Shown piece by piece: positions 1-7,766 of a DNA stretch of 12,904 nucleotides. The DNA comes from Lentisphaeria bacterium (GTDB taxonomy: Bacteria; Verrucomicrobiota; Lentisphaeria; Victivallales; UBA1829). The notes under the pieces are model-generated. The model had not been told where the DNA came from and made no database searches. It worked only from the letters and a program-made list of their open reading frames with translations. The stretch spans positions 1 to 12,904 of the forward strand of contig DPDG01000028.1 of the NCBI GenBank assembly GCA_003526375.1, read 5' to 3'. Numbering within the stretch: the first letter of the stretch is position 1; each line of letters starts with the position of its first letter. The position numbers and the translations under genes were made by a program.

Positions 1-28
1 CACTGACCACTAATCACTGACCACCAGT
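1..28. repeat. Heptanucleotide tandem repeat at the left edge
   Basis: Four consecutive 7-mers are visible on the + strand: CACTGAC, CACTAAT, CACTGAC, CACCAGT. Units 1 and 3 are identical; units 2 and 4 start with CAC and differ after that. The array starts at the first base, so it probably continues outside the window. It overlaps the 3' end of the Sel1-repeat gene and supplies that gene's stop codon (the TAG within the minus-strand unit ATTAGTG). Its form resembles the short tandemly repeated heptamers (STRR) known from cyanobacteria and other bacteria; kinship to those is inference. With only four units visible, chance cannot be fully excluded. Confidence 0.6.
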
Positions 29-2433
29 CCTGAGCCGCAGACAATCCGGAAGATTTCCCGGAGAACCGGTTTTGCACGCAGTAGAACCGCATTCCTGCCA
101 TATGATTCGACATAAGGCGCCATGCGGGGAGCATTGGATTTTTCCCAGAAAAAATCCTGAGGATCATTCTGCCGCCTCGCCTTATCCAATGCCATGAAAC
201 GCTGCCAGCAGAGAGAGGCGTCATCTTTATTCCGGCGGATACCGCTGCTGCCGGAATAGAAGAAATTACCCATTTGAAGCCAGGCGGCGGGATATCCCTG
301 CCTCGCCGCACGCTGATAATACCGGAATGCATTTTTTCCATCCCCTCCTGCCCGCATAAGTTCCGCCGCCAGATAAGCAGGCTCAGGATAAGCGGACAGT
401 TTTTTCAGCAGTGCGAGCGCCGTATTCCGGTTGGCATTCATCAACATCTTTGCCTTTCTCAATAATGCCGCAGGATTTCCTCCACTCCGCGCGGCTTTCT
501 CCAGAAAACTCATTCCCATGCGGGGATTGCAGGAAACATGCCTGCCTTCCAGATAAAGTTTTGCCAGGAGATATGCGGCATCTTCATCCGTTTGCGCAAC
601 TTTTTTCAGATGCGCCACGGCATCGTCAAGCGTTTTCCGCGAGATATCCGGATTGTGATAATCCGTCACGCGGTCCAGCGAAGCCGCGCCATAAAGCAGA
701 TGATATTCCGGTTTGTTGCGCAGATTGTCCAGGATTTTGAAATCACCGGTTTCAAGATATGACTTTACGAAATCGTCCTCCGGATGCGCCGAAACATAAC
801 GCAACAGATAAAACAACGGGCTGTCCCATGCTTCCAGCGGCAGGTCTTTCAAATCGGCGGCACTCAGTTTTCCGGCAAGCGCCCTGATCCGTAAAAGCTC
901 CAGACGGCATCTCGGATCATGCAATGCTGTATCCGAATTCAGCAGGCGTTCCGCCTCAGCCGGATTCCTGCCGTAAATTTCTCTGGCTTTCATAAGGAGA
1001 GCCGGAGAATATTTTTCTTTTACGGCATATTCCAAAGCCTCTTTTCCCCGGGGCACCCGCCGGTATGCGGCAAGAAATGCCAGTTTCGGATTCAGGAGAA
1101 AATCCAGTTTATCAAAGGAGGATGTCCGGTAATTTTGAAGAAGCGCGGTCGCAATCCCTTCCGGCGCCAGATGAAAAAAACGCTCCTTTTCCTTTTCCGA
1201 TAACGACAGTGCCGCTTTTCCATTCCCCGCCGTATCCGGTTCGGACTCCAGCAGGAATTGAAGCGCAACAGCTTTTCCATAATCGTATTTGACACACTGC
1301 CGGAGATACTTTTCCGCTTTTTTCCGATCCTTCTCCACGCCGATTCCGCGCCAGTGGCAGACCGCCAGCAGATAACGCGCGGGAATATGGTTCTTCCGTT
1401 CCGCTTTTTCCAGCAGCTCCACCGCCTCCGGCAGATTCATTGCCATCCCGTTGCCGTTCAGAAGACGCAACGCCTGTGAATACAATTCGTCAGGATTCCT
1501 GCTTTTTCCGGTCTTGTCTGCGGCAGGGACGGGATAACGTTCATAAGGATACGGCAGCCGCGACAAGGCAGGCAGATTCTTCAGATCGTCCAGCTTCTCC
1601 ACCAAAGTAATGCGGGGCTGCGACACTTCCCAGATGCCGCTTGTCTTACGGTCGCTGACCACCAGCCCAACGGTGCGGATTGTATCTCCGGGGATGGCGT
1701 CGTAATAGCTGCTTCTGGAAATATAGATTGCTTCCCCGTTCAGATTCAGCGCGCAGAAGCGGTTTTCCTCGTTGGAGGTATCAAGGATAATACGGCAGCC
1801 GAATAAATCAAAGGGACTGTAACGCAGTGGAGAAACCGAAAGACGTGCCCCGTCTTTTTTCCGGAAAAAAGACGGGGATTTCATATAATCGTTTCTGCTG
1901 TAAATCAGACGGTCAAACTCTCCGCTTTCCTTTTTGACATCAAAAAACGGAGCGATAAAATAATTGGCACGCGCCGGATCGGAAATGCCGAAAAGTTCCG
2001 GAGAAGTGAACAACAGCAAATCCATGCCGGTTTCCTGTTCCACCGGAAACTGGCGGAGGGAAAATTCTATCACCAGAAAACGGCGTGTCTTCTTCGCCGC
2101 CTCCGTATCATTTCTGAAAAGCCTGATCTGCAACGGATAACATACAGCCGCATCCTCCCCCTGCCCCCGGACTTCTTTCCGTTTCCCGCCCTGAACCGTT
2201 TTCGGCAGATTCCCCCAGAAACCGAATTTATTTTCCAGAGCCGGAGCGGAAAGATGAAAGGAATAAACCGCTCCCAAAGGCGTGTCATAAAGTTTTCTGA
2301 CGCCGTTTCCGTTTTCCCAGGAAGCCGTGATTTTCACGGGGAAAGTATCCCCGGTTTTCCGGTTCTTCACCTTTGCGGCGAACAGCTCCACAGAAGAACA
2401 CAGACACAAGATCACAATAAAAATACCGCGCAT
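10..2433 (-). CDS. Secreted Sel1/TPR-repeat protein, function unknown
   Basis: This encodes an 807-residue exported protein. I chose the ATG at 2433 because it opens directly on a signal peptide (MRGIFIVILCLCSSVELFAA, likely cut after FAA), has a GAGG ribosome site 8 nt upstream, and follows a promoter whose boxes would overlap the longer starts at 2487 and 2457. Residues 20-310 form a domain I do not recognise. Sel1-type repeats then appear at about 317-387 (ALRLLNGNG..AVELLEKAERKNHIPARYLLAVCHWRGIG) and again at about 615-775 (AAYLLAKLYLEGR..GMSFLEKAARSGG, AFRYYQRAARQGYPAAWLQMGNFFYSG). Degenerate helical repeats fill the middle. Sel1 repeats are alpha-solenoid protein-binding surfaces, so a periplasmic scaffold or adaptor role is plausible, but no enzyme motif is seen. 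The gene is monocistronic within the window, and its C-terminal codons fall in a heptamer repeat. Confidence 0.85.
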   Translation of the reverse strand: MRGIFIVILCLCSSVELFAAKVKNRKTGDTFPVKITASWENGNGVRKLYDTPLGAVYSFHLSAPALENKFGFWGNLPKTVQGGKRKEVRGQGEDAAVCYPLQIRLFRNDTEAAKKTRRFLVIEFSLRQFPVEQETGMDLLLFTSPELFGISDPARANYFIAPFFDVKKESGEFDRLIYSRNDYMKSPSFFRKKDGARLSVSPLRYSPFDLFGCRIILDTSNEENRFCALNLNGEAIYISRSSYYDAIPGDTIRTVGLVVSDRKTSGIWEVSQPRITLVEKLDDLKNLPALSRLPYPYERYPVPAADKTGKSRNPDELYSQALRLLNGNGMAMNLPEAVELLEKAERKNHIPARYLLAVCHWRGIGVEKDRKKAEKYLRQCVKYDYGKAVALQFLLESEPDTAGNGKAALSLSEKEKERFFHLAPEGIATALLQNYRTSSFDKLDFLLNPKLAFLAAYRRVPRGKEALEYAVKEKYSPALLMKAREIYGRNPAEAERLLNSDTALHDPRCRLELLRIRALAGKLSAADLKDLPLEAWDSPLFYLLRYVSAHPEDDFVKSYLETGDFKILDNLRNKPEYHLLYGAASLDRVTDYHNPDISRKTLDDAVAHLKKVAQTDEDAAYLLAKLYLEGRHVSCNPRMGMSFLEKAARSGGNPAALLRKAKMLMNANRNTALALLKKLSAYPEPAYLAAELMRAGGDGKNAFRYYQRAARQGYPAAWLQMGNFFYSGSSGIRRNKDDASLCWQRFMALDKARRQNDPQDFFWEKSNAPRMAPYVESYGRNAVLLRAKPVLREIFRIVCGSGLVVSD

Positions 2434-2458
2434 GGTTCCCGCCTCGCCTTTTGTCATA

Positions 2459-2487
2459 AATCTAATATAAAAAACAGTGTTTTTCAA
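2459..2487 (-). promoter_or_regulatory. Candidate promoter of the Sel1-repeat gene
   Basis: On the minus strand TTGAAA (2482-2487) and TAGATT (2459-2464) are separated by 17 bp, a sigma-70-like arrangement with 5/6 and 4/6 matches. Transcription would start near 2452, leaving a leader of roughly 18 nt before the ATG at 2433. This supports the short gene model. It lies just downstream of the efflux-operon terminator, as expected for an independent unit. Confidence 0.5.
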
Positions 2488-2536
2488 CAGAGATCAGCAT
2501 GGCAAAAGGTAAAAAACAGGAATATGCCATACAAAA

Positions 2537-2572
2537 ACTCCGGTGAGGGGTGATTCACACCTGCACCGGAGT
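2537..2572 (-). terminator. Bidirectional intrinsic terminator after the RND pump gene
   Basis: A perfect 9-bp stem, ACTCCGGTG (2537-2545) with CACCGGAGT (2564-2572), begins 12 nt past the pump stop codon. The interior can pair further (AGGTG with CACC). On the minus strand the stem is followed by TTTTTG. On the plus strand it is followed by TTCTTTT, so it may work in both directions. It separates the efflux operon from the Sel1-repeat gene. Confidence 0.9.
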
Positions 2573-2583
2573 TCTTTTCCTGA

Positions 2584-5500
2584 TCAGACCTTTTTGTTCC
2601 AATGCAGTTTTGCTTTCACCCACTCGCGAAGCCGCTGGCATACGGCATAGAGAGCGGGCGTAAAGATAATCCCGATCAGCGTTGCCAGAAGCATACCGGA
2701 AAATGTCGTAATGCCGATTGCTTTCCGGCTTCCGGCGCCGGCGCCGGTGGCAATCACCAGCGGGAACACGCCGAACAGGAACGACCATGCGGTCATGAGA
2801 ACTGCGCGGTAACGCAGATTCGCGCCGTTCATCGCCGCCTCCGCCACGGAGAGCCCGCTTTCGCGTTCCTGTTTGGAAAACTCCACCATCAGAATCGCAT
2901 TCTTGGCGGCAAGCCCGATCAGCATGACCATGCCAAGCTGTGCGTAAATGCTCAAGCTTTCTTTCAGAACCGTCAAGCCGAGCAGAGCTCCCAGAACAGC
3001 AAATCCGACCGACAGCATCACGGGAACGGGAATCGTCCAGCTTTCATACTGCGCCACCAGGAACAGATAGGCAAACAGCATCGCCATCATCATCAGAAAC
3101 ACAATCTGCCCCTGATTCAGACGCTCCTGATAACTCATGCCCGTCCATTCAATATGGTATTTCGACGGCAGTTTCATATTCTCGATGACATTCATGAGAA
3201 CGCTGCTGCTGACTCCCTGCGCCGCCTGCGCATTCATTTCGGCGGAGGTATATTTGTTGAAACGCTGAATGCGCTGGGGCCCGACGATATAGCGCAGGGT
3301 GGCAAGCGAACTCAACGGAACCATCTCGCCGCTGCTGTTCGGTATCTGAATATCCATGATGTCATCCTGCGACACCCGGTATTCCCCCGTGGACTGCATC
3401 TTGACGTAGAACGTGTTGCCCATGATATTGAAGTCATTGATGTAAAACGATGCGAGCTTGCTTTGAAGCGTGGAATAAATGGTCCCCGTCGAAACTCCCA
3501 GCGTCTCCGCCTTCTTGCGGTCGATGTCCAGATAAAGCTGCGGAGTATCGGCATTGTATGTTGACATTGCATACAGAGTTTCGGGAAGTGCGGAAAGGTC
3601 CAGCGCAAATTTTCTCGCCGTGGTGGAGAGTTCCGCAGGATTCACTTCGCCGTCTCCGCTCAACATGAAAGTCGCGCCGCCGGTCACTCCAAGCCCCATG
3701 ATCGCAGGCGGAGTGAAGCAGATGATCCGCGCCGCGGAAATCTCATTTGCCCGTTTCTGCACTTCGGTCTGAATCGCTTCAAGCTGAAGTTCGGGAGTCT
3801 TGCGCTGATCCCAGGGGTCCAGTTTGACGATAGCCATGCCGTAGTTCTCGCCGTTTCCGTTCATGAAACTGAAACCGGACACCATGATATTGCTCTTGAT
3901 TCCCTTGACATCCTTCAGATGTTCCCGCAGTTCGGCAAGCACACTCTCCGTTCTGGCAAGCGTCGCTCCCGGCGGCAGTTCAACGTTGCACATGAATGCG
4001 CCTTTGTCTTCCGTCGGCAGGAATGAACTCGGCAGTTTCTCATAAAGAAAATAAGCCGCCGCCATTGCACCGGCGAAAAGGATTACCGTAAGAATCGCAC
4101 GGCGGACCAACAGCTTTACACCGAAAAGGTAAATTTTACGGGAGGCGTCAAGCGTGGCATTGAACGGTTTGAAAATCAGCGGAGGATGCTCTGCCGGTTT
4201 CCGCAGGATGCACGCGCAGAGCGCCGGGCTCAATGTCATCGCAACCACCGTGGAAAGGCAGAGCGAAATACACATCGTCACGGCAAACTGCATATAGATA
4301 TTGCCGACCATGCCTCCGTAGAACGCCAGAGGAGCGTAACATGCAACGGTGACAAGCGTCGTCGCGATAATCGCCCCGGTGATCTGCTGCATGGACTTGA
4401 TCGCCGCCTCTTTCGGAGAAAGCCCCTCACGTTCCATCAGAGCCTGAGCATTTTCAACCACAACGATCGCATCGTCGCAGAGCGATCCGATCACCAGAAT
4501 CAGCCCGAACATCGTCAGCACATTGATACTGTAACCGATCGCCAGCATGAAAGGAAATGTTCCGATCAGAGCCACGGGAATGGCAACGGACGGAATCAGC
4601 GTCGCACGCCAGTCCTGAAGAAACAGATAGGTAATCAGCACGACCAGCAGCAAAGCCACAATAATCGTCGTGACGATTTCTTCAAGCGTGACGGTAATGA
4701 ATTCCGTCGGGTCATACGCAATCTCATAGGTGACGCCGGCAGGGAAACGCTTGGCGATCTTCTCTATTTCCGCTTTGACGCCTTTCACTGTTTCCAGAGC
4801 GTTGGAGTCCGTATTGCGGTAAACAGCCAGCGCCACGGATTCTTCCCCGTTGTATGTGGCGATTCCGGAATATTCCTTGGAACCGAGTTCCACACGGGCA
4901 ATGTCCGCCAGAGTCACCACATCCCCGTTTCCGGCATTGCGGACTACGATCTCGTTGAACTCATCCACCGTTTTCAGACGTCCCTGGACATTGATCTTAT
5001 ACTGGATGAACTGGTTGCTGTTTTCCGAACCGACCGTCCCGGCGGCTGCCTGAATATTCTGTCCCGCAACCGCATTGGCAATATCCGCCGTGGAAATTCC
5101 CAGCGCGGACATGCGCAGGGGGTCCAGCCAGATTCTCATGGAATACTCTTTGGCAGCCATCAGCTCCGCACTGGAGACTCCGTCGATACGTCCGACGGGA
5201 TCCACCACCGTTGTCTTGATATAAGTGTTAAGCTCGAGAGTGTCCATACTCTTGCCGTCCGTCAGGAATGCGACGAAAAGCAGAATATCGCTTGAACGCT
5301 TCTGCACCGTGATGCCGACTTTCGTGACGTCTTCCGGCAGTTTCGGCTCGGCGCGCTTGATCGCATTCTGCACGTTGACCATCGCAATATCCGAGTCGAT
5401 ACCGGTTTTGAAGGTAATCGTACACTGATAGTTGCCGCTGTTGTCTGAGGTCGAGGAGTAATACAGCAGATCCTCAACGCCGTTGATCTGGTCCTCAATC

Positions 5501-5694
5501 GGCAAAGCCACGGTATCCGCGACAACCTGCGCGCTCGCCCCGGTATAGGTCGCACTGACAACGATGGACGGCGGCGCGATTTCCGGGTATTCGGCAATCG
5601 GCAGCTTGTTGATGCACAGGATGCCCGCGAGAACCATCACCACGCTGATGACAATGGCAAAACGCGGCCTTTCAATAAATATCCGTGAAAACAT
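2584..5694 (-). CDS. RND (HAE1/AcrB-type) multidrug efflux pump
   Basis: This encodes a 1036-residue inner-membrane proton-driven drug exporter, close to AcrB's 1049. An N-terminal membrane helix (residues about 10-28) leads into a first periplasmic region (about 30-335), a membrane bundle (about 337-535), a second periplasmic region (about 555-860) and a last bundle (about 865-1025), the usual duplicated RND plan with 12 helices. The proton-relay aspartates D407 and D408 sit in GSLCDDAIVVVEN, matching AcrB numbering. The conserved lysine of helix X is K931 in GLAAKNAILMVEF. The opening FSRIFIERPRFAIVISVVM is typical of HAE1 pumps. Its ATG shares one base with the adaptor stop (TAATG), indicating translational coupling. 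No outer-membrane channel gene follows; a terminator does. It acts as a trimer bridged by the adaptor to a TolC-like channel. Substrates cannot be read from sequence. Confidence 0.97.
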   Translation of the reverse strand: MFSRIFIERPRFAIVISVVMVLAGILCINKLPIAEYPEIAPPSIVVSATYTGASAQVVADTVALPIEDQINGVEDLLYYSSTSDNSGNYQCTITFKTGIDSDIAMVNVQNAIKRAEPKLPEDVTKVGITVQKRSSDILLFVAFLTDGKSMDTLELNTYIKTTVVDPVGRIDGVSSAELMAAKEYSMRIWLDPLRMSALGISTADIANAVAGQNIQAAAGTVGSENSNQFIQYKINVQGRLKTVDEFNEIVVRNAGNGDVVTLADIARVELGSKEYSGIATYNGEESVALAVYRNTDSNALETVKGVKAEIEKIAKRFPAGVTYEIAYDPTEFITVTLEEIVTTIIVALLLVVLITYLFLQDWRATLIPSVAIPVALIGTFPFMLAIGYSINVLTMFGLILVIGSLCDDAIVVVENAQALMEREGLSPKEAAIKSMQQITGAIIATTLVTVACYAPLAFYGGMVGNIYMQFAVTMCISLCLSTVVAMTLSPALCACILRKPAEHPPLIFKPFNATLDASRKIYLFGVKLLVRRAILTVILFAGAMAAAYFLYEKLPSSFLPTEDKGAFMCNVELPPGATLARTESVLAELREHLKDVKGIKSNIMVSGFSFMNGNGENYGMAIVKLDPWDQRKTPELQLEAIQTEVQKRANEISAARIICFTPPAIMGLGVTGGATFMLSGDGEVNPAELSTTARKFALDLSALPETLYAMSTYNADTPQLYLDIDRKKAETLGVSTGTIYSTLQSKLASFYINDFNIMGNTFYVKMQSTGEYRVSQDDIMDIQIPNSSGEMVPLSSLATLRYIVGPQRIQRFNKYTSAEMNAQAAQGVSSSVLMNVIENMKLPSKYHIEWTGMSYQERLNQGQIVFLMMMAMLFAYLFLVAQYESWTIPVPVMLSVGFAVLGALLGLTVLKESLSIYAQLGMVMLIGLAAKNAILMVEFSKQERESGLSVAEAAMNGANLRYRAVLMTAWSFLFGVFPLVIATGAGAGSRKAIGITTFSGMLLATLIGIIFTPALYAVCQRLREWVKAKLHWNKKV

Positions 5695-6812
5695 TACTTC
5701 ACCCCGTCATTCTTGACCTTACCGGTTCCATAATCAGGAATGATCTCCGAACCGGGAAGCACCTTATGCGTTCCGTCCGTCACGACAAGCTCGCCTTCGG
5801 CAAGCCCTCTGGTAATCAACTGCGCCGCCCCCGTGGTTCTGCCAAGTTCCACATTGCGTCGTTCAATCTTGTTATCTTTAACGACGTAGACATAAGGACT
5901 GTCCGCATCGTGCATGACGGCGGAAGGCAGAACGGCGGCAACCGGTTTTCCGATTTTATGGGAGAGTTCAACCGTCACTGCGTTATTCGGGATCAGCCTG
6001 CCGGCTTTGTTCTCGAAACGGCTGTAAACCTGAATCGTGTCGGTCCGCTGGTTCGCCTCGTTATTGATGAACTCGACGGTTCCGTTTTCATCATAGTAAT
6101 CGCCGTTCGCAAGACGGACACGGATCAGCGCCTCCTTTTTCAGTTGCTCCTCCCTGCCGCCGAACATATTGGCGTAATCGCGGTTGCTCATGGAAAAAAC
6201 GACGCGGATCGGCCGGCTTTGAATGATCGTGGCAAGCACCCCGGAAGAAGGCGTCAGATAGTTTCCTACGGTATAGTTGGTAGCTCCGATCCTGCCGCTG
6301 ATCGGGGCATAAATCCTGGTGTGTTTCAGATCGTCCTGCGCAGTGACGAGACTCGCTTCCGCTGCAAGAAGTTCCGCCCGGCACGCATCCAGCGTGCTCC
6401 GGGTCGTCTCCATGGAGTCTTTGGACGCCGCATTTTTCACATAAAGCTCATTGGTCCTCTTGTAATTGCTCTCCGCATAAATAAGGCGCGCCTTGACTTC
6501 GGCAAGCTTCGCCTCCGCATTCTTGACCGCCGCAGCGTAACGGATGTCATCGAACTGATAGAGCATCTGCCCTTTCTTCACAAGATCACCATCGTGGAAT
6601 CCGACTTTGATGAGGTCCGCCGAAATTCGCGTCGTAAGGTCTACGCGGGATATGTCTTTGGCAAAACCGACCACTTTGCGGGATTCAATATTCTGCTCTT
6701 TGAAAACTTTGCCGACCTTCACTTTCTGTTTGACCTGTTTCCCGCCCCTTCCCTGTGCATAGGCAGGGGAAAGCAGACTGAGTGCGACAATCATAAGAAT
6801 AAATTTTTTCAT
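5694..6812 (-). CDS. RND efflux periplasmic adaptor subunit (AcrA/MexA family)
   Basis: This encodes a 372-residue membrane-fusion protein that links the RND pump to an outer-membrane channel. A longer frame reaches 6884, but the ATG at 6812 opens on a clean signal peptide (MKKFILMIVALSLLSPAYA). It also has GGAG about 9 nt upstream and sits 4 nt after the marR stop. Cleavage is expected after AYA. No lipobox cysteine is present, so unlike AcrA it is probably not a lipoprotein. The lipoyl half-motif (ISADLIKVGFHDGDLVKKGQMLYQFDD) lies near residues 65-90, a short alpha-hairpin at about 95-155, and the second lipoyl half (HTRIYAPISGRIGATNYTVGNYL) near 165-190. Beta-barrel and membrane-proximal domains (IERRNVELGRTTGAAQLITRGLAEGELVVTDG) follow. 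The order marR-adaptor-pump is classical. Confidence in the family is high. Confidence 0.95.
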   Translation of the reverse strand: MKKFILMIVALSLLSPAYAQGRGGKQVKQKVKVGKVFKEQNIESRKVVGFAKDISRVDLTTRISADLIKVGFHDGDLVKKGQMLYQFDDIRYAAAVKNAEAKLAEVKARLIYAESNYKRTNELYVKNAASKDSMETTRSTLDACRAELLAAEASLVTAQDDLKHTRIYAPISGRIGATNYTVGNYLTPSSGVLATIIQSRPIRVVFSMSNRDYANMFGGREEQLKKEALIRVRLANGDYYDENGTVEFINNEANQRTDTIQVYSRFENKAGRLIPNNAVTVELSHKIGKPVAAVLPSAVMHDADSPYVYVVKDNKIERRNVELGRTTGAAQLITRGLAEGELVVTDGTHKVLPGSEIIPDYGTGKVKNDGVK

Positions 6813-6816
6813 TGAA

Positions 6817-7284
6817 TTAAGCTCCGACTTGTTTCTGTTTTTCATGTTCAAGATAATCATGCATTTTCTGCATGACTTCAGCAAATATTTTCTGTTTTTC
6901 CTCCGGCACGGTTTTCATGAAATCATTGATGACCCTGTTAAAGAAATCTTCATGAAATGCGCGGATGCTCTTCCCTTTCTGACTCAATTTTATACAGACG
7001 GCACGCCGATCGGTCTCTGATGCACAGCGTTCCAGCAACTCCATCCGGACCAGATGTTCCACCATCTGCGAAACAGCTCCCGGAGTCAGTTCCAGTTCAT
7101 TTGCAATATCTTTCAGCATGACTCCGTCCGGCTCATGCCGCATGACGCAGACAAGCATCTTGATCTGTGCCACCGTAATCTGATTTTTGGTTTTGAACGG
7201 ATAGTATTTATCAATCATATCCCGCAGCAGGTCCGTATTACGGAACAGCAGTTCCCAATTATGCTGTAAGTCTCCTTTTATCAT
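6817..7284 (-). CDS. MarR-family transcriptional regulator
   Basis: This encodes a 155-residue winged-helix protein, a normal length for MarR. Helices before residue 35 and after 105 would form the dimer interface. The DNA-binding core spans about 37-103: ITVAQIKMLVCVM, then helix-turn-helix MLKDIANELELTPGAVSQMVEHLVRM with the recognition helix at about 67-81. The wing carries the hallmark D-R-R (D92-R94) in SETDRRAVCIKLS. MarR proteins usually repress neighbouring efflux genes until a phenolic or drug ligand binds. As first gene of the marR-adaptor-pump operon, it probably represses itself and the pump through the palindrome at 7338-7350. The ATG at 7284 is preceded by AAGGGAAAG, with a stronger AAGGAG further upstream. 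Ligand and operator are inferred, not shown. Confidence 0.93.
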   Translation of the reverse strand: MIKGDLQHNWELLFRNTDLLRDMIDKYYPFKTKNQITVAQIKMLVCVMRHEPDGVMLKDIANELELTPGAVSQMVEHLVRMELLERCASETDRRAVCIKLSQKGKSIRAFHEDFFNRVINDFMKTVPEEKQKIFAEVMQKMHDYLEHEKQKQVGA

Positions 7285-7322
7285 TTACTTTCCCTTGATA
7301 TCTCCTTATAAAATTAAAAAAT

Positions 7323-7351
7323 TAATACTTTAAATATTTTAGACTCTAAAC
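7323..7351 (-). promoter_or_regulatory. Candidate promoter and MarR operator of the efflux operon
   Basis: A perfect inverted repeat, TTTAGA-C-TCTAAA, lies at 7338-7350, about 54 bp upstream of the marR start in an AT-rich stretch. On the minus strand its first half, TTTAGA, can serve as a -35 box and is followed after 17 bp by TATTAA as a -10 box (both 4/6). A MarR dimer bound here would block RNA polymerase, the usual autoregulation. The palindrome is seen directly; the promoter and regulator assignments are inferred. Confidence 0.5.
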
Positions 7352-7442
7352 TAATCCATTTGTTCATTTTTTCAAGTCATCAGAATCATTTTTTCAGAAA
7401 AAATATGCGTTGAAATCTTTCTTTCACGGAAATATCATGGCT

Positions 7443-7503
7443 CTGCCGCTGTCCAACCGTGCAGATTGACCGCGCGCAGCACGAAATCTCCCTGCCGGAG
7501 CGG
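7443..7503 (+). repeat. Intergenic repeat, copy A
   Basis: By hand alignment it matches 12833-12892 (copy B) over about 60 bp at roughly three quarters identity. Shared blocks, in the same order, are CTGCCGC, TCCAAC, CGCAG, CGAAATCTCCC and GCCGGAGCGG. The CCAACT/AGTTGG stem of copy B is eroded here, and the first stem-loop is not recognisable, so this appears to be the most decayed copy. The GCCGGAGCGG block recurs at 7555-7564, hinting at a further partial copy. Confidence 0.65.
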
Positions 7504-7637
7504 TTCTCAGCGGCAAGAGCTTGAGTCTTGAAGTTCGGGAACGGGAAAAACGCCGCCGGAGCGGCTAAAAAGCATGAGGCCTGCGTCCCATAGACGTTGA
7601 ATTGTTTCAGAAGGACACTTCAGAATCTGCCAATTAC

Positions 7638-7669
7638 AGGTGAGGCTCTCTCGGAGCGAGCCCTCACCT
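7638..7669. other. Long imperfect hairpin of unknown role
   Basis: AGGTGAGG (7638-7645) pairs with CCTCACCT (7662-7669). After one bulged C, CTC (7646-7648) pairs with GAG (7658-7660), giving 11 base pairs around a short inner loop. No T-run follows on either strand, so it is not a standard intrinsic terminator. It sits 38 nt beyond the deacetylase terminator, outside any gene. Confidence 0.6.
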
Positions 7670-7706
7670 TGTGTTCCACTGATCGCATCCTTCCGGTCCT
7701 GACCGC

Positions 7707-7742
7707 AAAAAAAAACCGTGCATTCCGGAAAGAACACACGGT
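7707..7742 (-). terminator. Bidirectional intrinsic terminator after the deacetylase gene
   Basis: ACCGTG (7715-7720) pairs with CACGGT (7737-7742), with inner TTCC/GGAA pairing. On the minus strand the stem is followed by nine T residues, and it begins 24 nt past the deacetylase stop codon. On the plus strand the stem is followed by ATTTTTTC. It closes the mutarotase-like/deacetylase operon and shields the following repeats from read-through. Confidence 0.88.
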
Positions 7743-7766
7743 ATTTTTTCCTGTTCGGTCTGGAAG

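Larger units (their letters stand above)
7285..7766. other. Non-coding region between the deacetylase gene and marR
   Basis: About 480 bp without a credible gene. From right to left it holds the deacetylase terminator (7707-7742), a long imperfect hairpin (7638-7669), a GCCGC-CGGA-GCGGC hairpin (7552-7565), copy A of the intergenic repeat (7443-7503), an AT-rich stretch and the marR promoter/operator (about 7320-7351). Short frames here are low-complexity translations of the repeats, lack convincing ribosome sites and match no family I recognise. Confidence 0.7.

Noticed and set aside
1656..1666. An 11-mer, CTGACCACCAG, shared with the heptamer region at the left edge
   Set aside because: Both sites encode LVVSD in the same frame of the same gene, but the surrounding sequence does not continue the repeat; treated as chance.
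5685..6815. Long plus-strand frame of 376 codons opposite the adaptor gene
   Set aside because: It is a mirror of the adaptor coding strand, rich in R, H and N as expected from an antisense frame, and matches no family. The same applies to 4186-5295, 10458-11372, 9029-9739 and 7908-8585.
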